This document shows, piece after piece, positions 53,865 to 60,564 of a stretch of DNA of 60,564 bases. How positions within the stretch are numbered: the stretch's first letter is position 1; every line of letters begins with the position of its first letter. Both the position numbers and the translations under genes were made by a program. Where the stretch lies: positions 1 to 60,564 of the forward strand of contig NZ_JABBYC010000027.1 of NCBI RefSeq assembly GCF_016742955.1, in the 5' to 3' direction. The stretch is from Myceligenerans indicum (lineage in GTDB: Bacteria > Actinomycetota > Actinomycetes > Actinomycetales > Cellulomonadaceae). Under the pieces are notes generated by a model that was given only the letters and a program-made list of their open reading frames with translations, made no database searches and was not told the origin of the DNA.

Positions 53865-56594
53865 GTGTCGTCATTCCTCTACCGGCTCGGCCGCGCCGCG
53901 GCGCGACGGCGCGGGCTGGTGGTCGCCGCATGGCTCGTGGTGCTGCTCGTGTGCGGGGCGGCGGGCGCGCTGCTGAACGAGGGCACCGACGACACGTTCG
54001 CGATCCCGGGCTCGGAGTCGCAGGACGCCCTGGACCACCTCGGCCATGTCTTTCCCGAGGTCAGCGGGACGTCGGCGCAGCTCGTCCTGGTGGTGCCGGA
54101 AGGGGAGGACGTCGACACCGCCGGCACGCGCCGGGCCGTGTCGGACGCCGTCGCACGCATCGAGAACCTGCCGCAGGTCGCGCTCGTGGCCGACCCGTTC
54201 GCCGACGACGTCGACGGTGCGGTCTCGGACGACGGCCGGGCGGCGATCATCGCCGTCCCGCTGAACGTGGACCTGGCTCAGGTCACCGCCGGGACGAGGT
54301 CCGGTCTCACCGGGGCAGCCGAGGACCTGGCGGCCCGGATCGGCGGCGGCGCCGAGGTCCATACCGGTGGCGACGCGTTCTCCGACAGGGTCCCCCGGCT
54401 GAGCCCGACCGAGGCCCTCGGACTGGGAATCGCGCTCGTCGTGCTGCTGCTGATGTTCCGCTCGCTGATCTCGGCGGTGATGCCACTGGTCACGGCTGTT
54501 CTGGGTGTGGGCGTCTCCGTCGCCGTCGTGTACCTGGCCACGATCGTCGTGCCGGTCTCCTCGACCGCTCCGATGCTCGCCGTGATGCTCGGCCTGGCGG
54601 TCGGCATCGACTACGCGCTCTTCCTGCTGTCCCGGCATCGCGATCAGCTCGCGGAGGGGTTGGACGTCGAGGAGTCGATCGCCCGGGCCGCGGCCACGGC
54701 CGGCTCGGCCGTGGTCTTCGCGGGGCTGACCGTGGTCATCGCGCTTCTGGGCCTGTCGGTCGCGGGCATCCCGTTCCTGACGACCATGGGGGTTGCCGCG
54801 GCCTTCGGCGTCACCGTGGCGGTGTGCGTCGCCGAGACTCTCGTACCCGCCCTCCTGGCGTTCGCCGGGACCCGCCTCGTGCCGAGGACGCCGAAGCGAT
54901 CCACCGCGGTGAGCAGGCGCAGGCGTCTGCGCTTCTCCCGGCCCCGCGTCGCCCGGCCCTGGGTCAGGTTCGTGACCCGGCGGCCGGCGGTCACGATCGC
55001 CGTCGTCGTCATCGGGCTCGGCGCCCTCGCCGTGCCCGCGGCCGACCTGCGGCTCGCGCTGCCCGACAACGGGACCGAGGAACCGGGCTCGGTGGCACGC
55101 GAGACCTACCGCGCCGTGGCCGAGCACTTCGGCGTCGGCTACAACGGTCCGCTGATCGTCACCGCCGACATCATCCGGTCCACGGATCCCGTCGGACTCG
55201 TCGACGAGCTCGCCGACGAGATCCGTGGGATACCCGGGGTCCGGTCGGTGCCGCTGGCCACGCCCAACGAGAAGGGCGACACGGGGATCATCCAGGTCAT
55301 CCCGACCACCGCGCCGGACGACGCCCGCACCGACGCGCTGGTGGAACGGATCCGGGACCAGGAGGGGCGCTGGCTGGACGAGTACGGCACCGCGACGGCG
55401 GTCACGGGCATCACCGCCGTCGGCATCGACGTCTCGGCGCAGCTCGGCGCGGCGCTGCTCCCGTTCGGGCTGCTCGTCGCCGGGCTCTCCCTGGTGCTGC
55501 TGGCCATGGTCTTCCGCTCGGTCTGGGTACCCGTCAAGGCCACCTTCGGGTACCTGCTGTCGGTGGGCGCCGCGTTCGGTCTGACGTCGCTCGTCTTCCA
55601 GCAGGGACACGGCGCCGGACTGTTCGGCGTGGCTCATGTCGGAAGCGTCATCAGCTTCCTGCCGATCATCCTCATGGGCGTGCTGTTCGGCCTGGCCATG
55701 GACTACGAGGTCTTCCTCGTCTCGCGGATCCGTGAGCACTATGCGCACCACGGTGACGCACACGAGGCGATCGAGGAAGGCTTCGTCTCGGCCTCCCGCG
55801 TCGTCGTCGCGGCCGCCGTCATCATGTTCGGCGTCTTCGCCGCGTTCGTCCCCGAGGGCAGCGCGACCATCAAGCCGATCGCCTTCTCCCTGGCCGTGGG
55901 AGTCTTCGTCGACGCGTTCCTGGTGCGCATGACCTTCGTCCCCGCCGTGCTCGCGCTGCTGGGCGACCGCGCCTGGGGGCTGCCGCCCGCGATCGACCGC
56001 CGGCTGCCGGTGTTCGACGCCGAGGGCGACGGCCTCCTGCACGAGCTGCGGCTGGCCGACTGGCCGGCTCCCGGCAGCGACGAGGCCGTCAGCGCGCACG
56101 CCCTGGCCCTCGACGACGACCGCGGCCTGCCCGTGTACCGCGACGTCGAACTGCACGTGCCCCGTGGCACCGTGCTCGTCCTGCACGGGTCCGGGGCCGT
56201 CGGCAAGACGGCACTGTTGCTCTCGCTCGCCGGGCGGGTCACGACCCATCGCGGTGACCTGAAGGTGCTGGGGCACGTGCTGCCGCAGCACGTGCACGCG
56301 CTGCGGCCACAGGTGGCCGTCGTCGGGGTCCGTACCGACGCGGACCCGGCGGGAACGGTCGCCACGGCACTGGCCGACGACGTCCGGCTGATCCTGGTGG
56401 ACGATGCCGACCTCGTGCTCCGCTCCGCGGAGCGGGCCCGGCTGCGACACCAGCTCGCCCGGCGCGTCACCGCCACAGGACGGTCCGTCGCGTTCGTCCT
56501 GACGTGCCAGGACCCCGACCGGGTCGCCGACCTGCTCCCGCCCGGCGCCACCCAGCTCCATGCCATGACCCCCCGACCCGCAGAGGTCCTGTGA
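53865..56594 (+). CDS. MMPL/RND-family transporter with C-terminal P-loop (ABC-like) domain
   Basis: A 909-aa protein. Residues 1 to about 700 are an MMPL permease with two six-helix halves and the proton-relay motifs GLAVGIDYALFLLSRHR and GLAMDYEVFLVSRIREHY. Residues about 735-909 form an ATPase-like domain: LPVYRDVELHVPRGTVLVLHG leads into Walker A GSGAVGKT (775-782); Walker B is RLILVDDAD (Asp846). No LSGGQ signature is seen, so it is a reduced ABC-type domain. CGGAGG precedes GTG 53865. It overlaps the YhgE/Pip gene. It probably exports lipids or drugs. Confidence 0.88.
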   Translation: MSSFLYRLGRAAARRRGLVVAAWLVVLLVCGAAGALLNEGTDDTFAIPGSESQDALDHLGHVFPEVSGTSAQLVLVVPEGEDVDTAGTRRAVSDAVARIENLPQVALVADPFADDVDGAVSDDGRAAIIAVPLNVDLAQVTAGTRSGLTGAAEDLAARIGGGAEVHTGGDAFSDRVPRLSPTEALGLGIALVVLLLMFRSLISAVMPLVTAVLGVGVSVAVVYLATIVVPVSSTAPMLAVMLGLAVGIDYALFLLSRHRDQLAEGLDVEESIARAAATAGSAVVFAGLTVVIALLGLSVAGIPFLTTMGVAAAFGVTVAVCVAETLVPALLAFAGTRLVPRTPKRSTAVSRRRRLRFSRPRVARPWVRFVTRRPAVTIAVVVIGLGALAVPAADLRLALPDNGTEEPGSVARETYRAVAEHFGVGYNGPLIVTADIIRSTDPVGLVDELADEIRGIPGVRSVPLATPNEKGDTGIIQVIPTTAPDDARTDALVERIRDQEGRWLDEYGTATAVTGITAVGIDVSAQLGAALLPFGLLVAGLSLVLLAMVFRSVWVPVKATFGYLLSVGAAFGLTSLVFQQGHGAGLFGVAHVGSVISFLPIILMGVLFGLAMDYEVFLVSRIREHYAHHGDAHEAIEEGFVSASRVVVAAAVIMFGVFAAFVPEGSATIKPIAFSLAVGVFVDAFLVRMTFVPAVLALLGDRAWGLPPAIDRRLPVFDAEGDGLLHELRLADWPAPGSDEAVSAHALALDDDRGLPVYRDVELHVPRGTVLVLHGSGAVGKTALLLSLAGRVTTHRGDLKVLGHVLPQHVHALRPQVAVVGVRTDADPAGTVATALADDVRLILVDDADLVLRSAERARLRHQLARRVTATGRSVAFVLTCQDPDRVADLLPPGATQLHAMTPRPAEVL

Positions 56595-58843
56595 TGATCA
56601 ACCCGCCGGCCATCACCGCCCGAGCCCTGACGGCTCGTCCGCTCACCTGGCGCGCCTGGACCGCGCTGGTCGCCGTTCCACTCGTCGTGATGGGCCTGCT
56701 CACCTGGGCGTTCTGGTCCCCGGGGACCGCCCACGACACGGCACGGGCCGCCGTCGTGAACAACGACGAGCCGGTGAAGGTCGAGGGACAGACGGTGCCG
56801 CTCGGCCGGACGCTCGCCGGGGACCTCACCCACGACGAGAACTCCGCCTACGACTGGGTGCTCACCGACGCCGACGATGCGCGAGCCGGGCTCGACGACG
56901 GCACCTATGCCGCCGTCGTCACCATTCCCGGAGACTTCTCCGCGCGGGCGACCTCGGCCGCGACCGAGGACGACCCGCTTCGCGCCGTCCGCGCCGGTCT
57001 GGACGTGGAGACCACCTCCGCCGCCGGCGTCGCCGACCCGTACCTCGCCGAAGGCGTCGCCGCGGACATGCAGGACGCTCTCAACCGCACCATCGTCTCG
57101 ACCTACCTCGAGAACATCTACACGGGCCTCACCACCATGCACGACCAGCTTCAGGAGGCCTCGAACGGTGCCTCCGAGCTGGCGGACGGCACGTCCGACC
57201 TCGCCCGCGGGGCCGGCGAGCTGGCCGACGGCGCCGAGTCACTGGCGCACGGCGCCGGGACACTGGCCGACGGATCGGCCCGCCTCGCGGACGGCACCTC
57301 GCAGCTCGCCGCCGGGTCCGCCCAGCTCGTGGAGGGCACCGCCCGGCTCGCCGCGGGCACCGGCGACCTGGCGGACGGGTCGGCCAGGCTCGCCGACGGT
57401 ACGGGCGAACTCTCGTCCGGTCTCGACACGGCCGCGCGGCAGACGGCGGAGCTTCCCGCCGCGACCCGGCAGCTCGCGGACGGGGCCGACCAGGTCGCCG
57501 ACGGCAACGAACAGCTCGCCGACCAGGTCGTACCCGTCGCGAACAGCGCGATCGACGGCCTCGACAGCCTTCCGGACGCGCGGGACGGCGCCGCCGAGCT
57601 CCGTCGCCTCGCCGACGAGTGTGCCGGCCGCGTGACGGACGGGACCGACTTCTGCGCGTCCCTGGAGCGCGCGGCCGGCGAGGCCGAGGCGGATGCCCGG
57701 CGCCTCGAGGACGGCAAGGCCGAGGTCCGCGGCGACATCGTGTCCGCGCGCGACTCCGTCCAGGCGCTCGCCACCGGGTCCCGGCAGGTCGCCGACGGCA
57801 ACGAACGGCTCGCGGCCCGGTCCGCCGCCCTGGCTGCCGGGATCTCCACCGCCGCGGACGGCGCGCATGAGGTCGACGCCGGCGCGCGCGAGGTCGCCAA
57901 CGGAGCCAGGCGCGTCGACGCCGCGGCCGCGCAGGTGAAGGCGGGAGCGAGTGAGCTCGACAGCGGGGCACGGCAGGTCGACGGCGCCGCGCACCAGGTG
58001 GCCGACGGCGCGGGCAGGCTCTCCGCGGGAGCCGATGACCTGGTCACAGGCTCCCGGAGTCTCGCCGCCGGTGCCCGCGACGTCGACGGTGGAGCGCACC
58101 AGCTCGCCGACGGGCTCGCCGACGCGGTCGACCAGGTGCCCACGTACTCCGACAAGGAAAAGGAGCATCTCTCCGGCGTGGCCTCGAACCCGACGGTGGC
58201 GGACGTGCTCTCGGCGCCGTTCGGGGCGTTGTCGATCACCCTCTTCGCCACGCTCGCGCTGTGGGCCCTGGCCCTCGTGACCTACATCGCCACCCGCCCC
58301 GTTCCGGCCGGGATCCTCACGTCACGGGAACCGACCTGGCGCATCACGGTGCGAGCCGCCGTGCCCGGCGCGACCGCGGCGGCGAGCGCGGCAGCGGTCA
58401 TCTCGATCATCGCTGTCCCCGTCCTGGGCCTGCGGGCGGGCGCGGCGATCGGGTTCCTCCTGGCAGCGCTTCTCGCCGCGGGCAGCTTCGTCGCGATCAA
58501 CCATGCGCTCGCCGCCGTCCTGGGGACCACCGGTCGCCTGATCTCCCTCACGATCGCGGTCCTGGCCGTGGCGACCGGCGTCGTGTCGACGCTGCCCGCC
58601 CCGTTGTACGCGGTCACGAACCTCCTGCCGACACACGGGGCGATCCTGGCCATGCGAGCCGTCGCGACCGGCGGCCCGGGCTTCCTCACCGGCGTCGTCG
58701 AGCTCACCGCCTGGCTCGCCGTCGCACTGCTGGCCACGATCGTCGTGACGGACCGGCGACGGTACCTGAGCCCGCGCACCCTACGGCTGGACCCCTCCGG
58801 GCGCGGTCACCAGCCGTCGTCGCCGCGTGCCGCCTGGCTCTGA
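56594..58843 (+). CDS. YhgE/Pip-domain membrane protein with long heptad-like repeat region
   Basis: A 749-aa protein. One N-terminal TM segment (about 24-46), an extracytoplasmic domain, then about 330 residues of repeats of the LADGxxxLAxGA type (about 195-520), typical of the YhgE/Pip (ESX/EsaA-like) coiled region, and a C-terminal block of about six TM segments (after 545). ATG 56594 overlaps the MMPL stop (TGATG), so the two are coupled and should form one export machine. The last 37 bases overlap the convergent small gene. Confidence 0.9.
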   Translation: MINPPAITARALTARPLTWRAWTALVAVPLVVMGLLTWAFWSPGTAHDTARAAVVNNDEPVKVEGQTVPLGRTLAGDLTHDENSAYDWVLTDADDARAGLDDGTYAAVVTIPGDFSARATSAATEDDPLRAVRAGLDVETTSAAGVADPYLAEGVAADMQDALNRTIVSTYLENIYTGLTTMHDQLQEASNGASELADGTSDLARGAGELADGAESLAHGAGTLADGSARLADGTSQLAAGSAQLVEGTARLAAGTGDLADGSARLADGTGELSSGLDTAARQTAELPAATRQLADGADQVADGNEQLADQVVPVANSAIDGLDSLPDARDGAAELRRLADECAGRVTDGTDFCASLERAAGEAEADARRLEDGKAEVRGDIVSARDSVQALATGSRQVADGNERLAARSAALAAGISTAADGAHEVDAGAREVANGARRVDAAAAQVKAGASELDSGARQVDGAAHQVADGAGRLSAGADDLVTGSRSLAAGARDVDGGAHQLADGLADAVDQVPTYSDKEKEHLSGVASNPTVADVLSAPFGALSITLFATLALWALALVTYIATRPVPAGILTSREPTWRITVRAAVPGATAAASAAAVISIIAVPVLGLRAGAAIGFLLAALLAAGSFVAINHALAAVLGTTGRLISLTIAVLAVATGVVSTLPAPLYAVTNLLPTHGAILAMRAVATGGPGFLTGVVELTAWLAVALLATIVVTDRRRYLSPRTLRLDPSGRGHQPSSPRAAWL

Positions 58844-59058
58844 TCGAGGCCGTCCTGTCGCCGGGCCGCGTCCGCGGCCCGGCGCGTGACGATGCGCCAG
58901 AGCCAGACGCCGAGGAGGACGACCGCGGCGAGACCCCACAGGAGCGCGGGATCCGCCCGCGTGATGGCGGCGAACTGCAGGATCACGGGGACCAGCATCG
59001 CCAGGACCACCACCCAGCCCAGGACGATCTTCGTGGTGCGGGACGACCTGATGGCCAC
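58807..59058 (-). CDS. Small two-pass membrane protein of unknown function
   Basis: An 83-aa protein with two hydrophobic segments (IVLGWVVVLAMLVPVILQF and LLWGLAAVVLLGVWLW) and a charged C-terminal tail. GTG 59058 has AGGAG 6 nt upstream. Its 3' end overlaps the YhgE/Pip gene by 37 bp. Confidence 0.72.
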   Translation of the reverse strand: MAIRSSRTTKIVLGWVVVLAMLVPVILQFAAITRADPALLWGLAAVVLLGVWLWRIVTRRAADAARRQDGLDQSQAARGDDGW

Positions 59059-59204
59059 TCGCTGCTCCTGACGTAGACGGCCGACAGGAGGAGTCTCGCA
59101 CGCCCACCTGGCCGGACCGGCGTCCCCGGTCCCGCGTGATGGCGGCTGCCCTCGTCGGGGCCGGTCCGGGCTCGCGTCCGCCTCTGGCAGGGTCGAACCC
59201 GCTA

Positions 59205-59218
59205 ATAATGCGCATTAT
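59205..59218. promoter_or_regulatory. Palindromic LacI-type operator
   Basis: ATAATGC-GCATTAT is a 14-bp perfect palindrome with a central GCGC, 76 nt before the LacI start codon. It is strikingly A/T-rich in this genome and has the CpG-centred form of LacI-family sites. TAATAAT at its left end could be a -10 box. Autoregulation is inferred. Confidence 0.75.
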
Positions 59219-59294
59219 CGAATTGACCGAGTGAACCGCGTGCGGCAAGACTCATGGCGTCACCGAGGACCGGCGAGACGTTCGAGGAGGAGCC

Positions 59295-60359
59295 ATGCCG
59301 CGTCGCCGCATCACCCAGACCGACGTCGCCGCCATGGCGGGCGTCAGCCAGGCCACCGTGTCGTTCGTGCTCAACGGCAACACGCCGGCCGGGGTCCGGA
59401 TCGGGGAGGAGACCCGCCAGCGCGTGCTGGACGCGATCCGCATCACCGGCTACACGGCGAACCCCGTCGCGCAGCGCCTGGCGGGCGGCCTCACCCAGAT
59501 CCTGGGCGTGTTCACCTACGAGGCGACGTTCCCCCGGGCGAGCCGCGACTTCTACGGACCGTTCCTCGTCGGGATCGAGCACGCCGCCGAACGGCTCGGC
59601 GTCGACCTCCTGCTGTTCACGAGCGCGCCCGCCGTCGGCGGACGGCGCCAGCTCACCCGGGACGGCTGGCAGCGGCTCGGCGTCGCCGACGGCTGCCTGC
59701 TGCTGGGCCAGCACGAGGACCGGGGCGAGCTGCAGCATCTGCTCGACACCAACTACCCGTTCGTCTTCATCGGCAAGCGAGGCAGCGACGGCGGCAGGCT
59801 GCCCTACGTCGGCGCCGACTACGTCGGGGCCACGGTGCGGCAGGTGGACCGCCTCGTCGGGCTCGGGCACGAGCGCATCGGCTACGTGGGGGTGCGCGGT
59901 ACGGACCAGCCGACGCTGGACCGGGTCGAGGGCTACCGCAAGGCCCTCAAGGCGCGCGGGCTGGCCACGGTGTTCGTCGAGTCCGACGACGTCGCGGCGG
60001 CCGCCGACGAGATCGGTGCCCGGTCGCTGACCGCCGTCGTCGTCGCCCCGGAGAACCATCCCGAGGAACTCGCCGACGAGCTGGAACGACGCGGGAGCCG
60101 GGTCCCCGACGCCGTGTCCGTCCTCCTGCTCGGTCAGCCGCACCATCCCCGCCGGGGCGGGCGGCGCTGGTCCGGGTTCTCCGTACCGCGCGAGGAGATG
60201 GGCGTGCGTGCACTCCACCTGCTCTCCCGTCTCGCCGCCGGGGACGGCAACGGGCGGGACCGCGACGGCCGTCGCGGGGCCGCCGTGCCCGACGCCGAAC
60301 TCCACCAGCTCCTCCCGTGCCCGGACGTGGACGGCGCCACCGCAGCCGCCGCGCCCTGA
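59295..60359 (+). CDS. LacI-family transcriptional regulator
   Basis: A 354-aa protein: HTH ITQTDVAAMAGVSQATVSFVLNG, hinge region, then a sensor domain (ILGVFTYEATFPRASRDFYGPFLVGIEHAAE). The C-terminus is looser and low in complexity (GDGNGRDRDGRRG). GAGGAGG precedes ATG 59295. Its target genes are not in the window; such regulators often sit beside sugar-transport or glycosidase genes, which may lie beyond the contig end. Confidence 0.9.
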   Translation: MPRRRITQTDVAAMAGVSQATVSFVLNGNTPAGVRIGEETRQRVLDAIRITGYTANPVAQRLAGGLTQILGVFTYEATFPRASRDFYGPFLVGIEHAAERLGVDLLLFTSAPAVGGRRQLTRDGWQRLGVADGCLLLGQHEDRGELQHLLDTNYPFVFIGKRGSDGGRLPYVGADYVGATVRQVDRLVGLGHERIGYVGVRGTDQPTLDRVEGYRKALKARGLATVFVESDDVAAAADEIGARSLTAVVVAPENHPEELADELERRGSRVPDAVSVLLLGQPHHPRRGGRRWSGFSVPREEMGVRALHLLSRLAAGDGNGRDRDGRRGAAVPDAELHQLLPCPDVDGATAAAAP

Positions 60360-60378
60360 GCCGCCGCCGACACACCCC

Positions 60379-60410
60379 GAACTCCTGATGCGCCGAACTC
60401 CTGATGCGCC
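60379..60410 (+). repeat. Two direct copies of a 16-bp unit
   Basis: GAACTCCTGATGCGCC occurs twice in tandem (60379-60394 and 60395-60410), with looser CCTGA/CGATGCGC echoes up to about 60460. A second short duplication, CCCTGACCCGTG, lies at about 60499-60524. The stretch 60360-60526 has no gene. Confidence 0.8.
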
Positions 60411-60526
60411 GCTCTCCCGACAAGCTCCGCACACCTGACGCGCCCGTACCCCCGATGCGCTCCGCGGTCCCGTACCTCCGAACACACCCCACCATCGTGC
60501 CCTGACCCGTGCCCTGACCCGTGCCC

Positions 60527-60564
60527 CTGTCTCTTATACACATCTGACGCTGCCGACGATAAGG
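60527..60564 (+). other. Sequencing adapter (Nextera/Tn5 mosaic end plus read-1 tail)
   Basis: CTGTCTCTTATACACATCT (60527-60545) is the 19-bp Tn5 mosaic end used in tagmentation libraries; GACGCTGCCGACGA (60546-60559) is the complement of the Nextera read-1 adapter; TAAGG (60560-60564) would be the start of an index. This is not genomic sequence and marks an untrimmed contig end. Confidence 0.98.

Noticed and set aside
60527..60545. A Tn5/IS50 transposon end
   Set aside because: The 19-bp mosaic end is immediately followed by a sequencing adapter and sits at the sequence end; no transposase is present.

Overview
The window is about 60.5 kb of very GC-rich DNA with GTG/TTG starts, strong third-position GC bias and long antisense shadow frames. 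This points to an actinobacterium. A secreted cellulose-type lytic monooxygenase, several sugar-transport and LacI/ROK regulators and an aromatic-catabolism block suggest a soil-type, plant-polymer-degrading Micrococcales (Cellulosimicrobium/Isoptericola-like). That placement is inference; no rRNA is present. The right edge is not genomic: the last 38 bases are a Tn5-type library adapter, so this is a contig end.

Layout. 1-6043: sugar uptake, with a leftward solute-binding lipoprotein cut by the window edge and a rightward operon of ROK regulator, sugar-binding lipoprotein, single-domain ATPase, permease and LacI regulator. 6280-15292: M13 metallopeptidase, RpiB, a Nei/Fpg DNA glycosylase swollen by low-complexity inserts, a 23-bp tandem-repeat tract, an Eis-like acetyltransferase, an alkyltransferase-like protein, an F420-type oxidoreductase, an MmcQ/YjbR protein and an MFS carrier. 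15388-19024: WYL regulator divergent from an epoxide-hydrolase-like enzyme, then a DUF1648 membrane protein with its GntR/YtrA regulator. 19138-20926: cysK-cysE, preceded by a promoter and an 11-codon leaderless leader ORF with two Cys codons. 21216-23356: AA10 LPMO with CBM2 and a PfkB kinase.

23590-27621: paaABCDE, the phenylacetyl-CoA epoxidase operon, with a 14-bp perfect operator palindrome just upstream and a duplicated paaA/paaB junction. 27654-36232: an NAD(P)-binding protein, then an unusual leftward set: acyl carrier protein, a 496-aa helical protein of unknown function, a 1262-aa protein joining an acyltransferase domain to an APH/kinase-like domain, a MarR regulator and an MFS exporter. 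No ketosynthase is present. This set is the best candidate here for an undescribed system.

36423-44501: PEBP protein, anchored ricin-B lectin, glutamate decarboxylase, a lipoprotein, a small membrane protein, PadR with an SRPBCC protein, and a TetR/oxidoreductase/MFS unit with two near-identical operators. 44620-53638: a TetR gene, then a divergent meta-cleavage aromatic pathway: FAD hydroxylase, extradiol dioxygenase and C-C hydrolase leftward; hydratase, acylating aldehyde dehydrogenase and aldolase rightward; followed by a TetR regulator and an ACMSD-type amidohydrolase. 53865-58843: an MMPL/RND transporter whose C-terminus carries a P-loop ATPase-like domain, translationally coupled to a YhgE/Pip-type protein and preceded by three tandem operator-like dyads. 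The window ends with a small membrane protein and a LacI regulator with its own palindromic operator.

Regulation is dense. Several genes start exactly 6-7 nt after a -10 box, which suggests leaderless transcripts; two of these also have a good -35 box. Strong GC hairpins separate most convergent or adjacent units. No tRNA, rRNA, CRISPR array, insertion sequence or prophage was seen.
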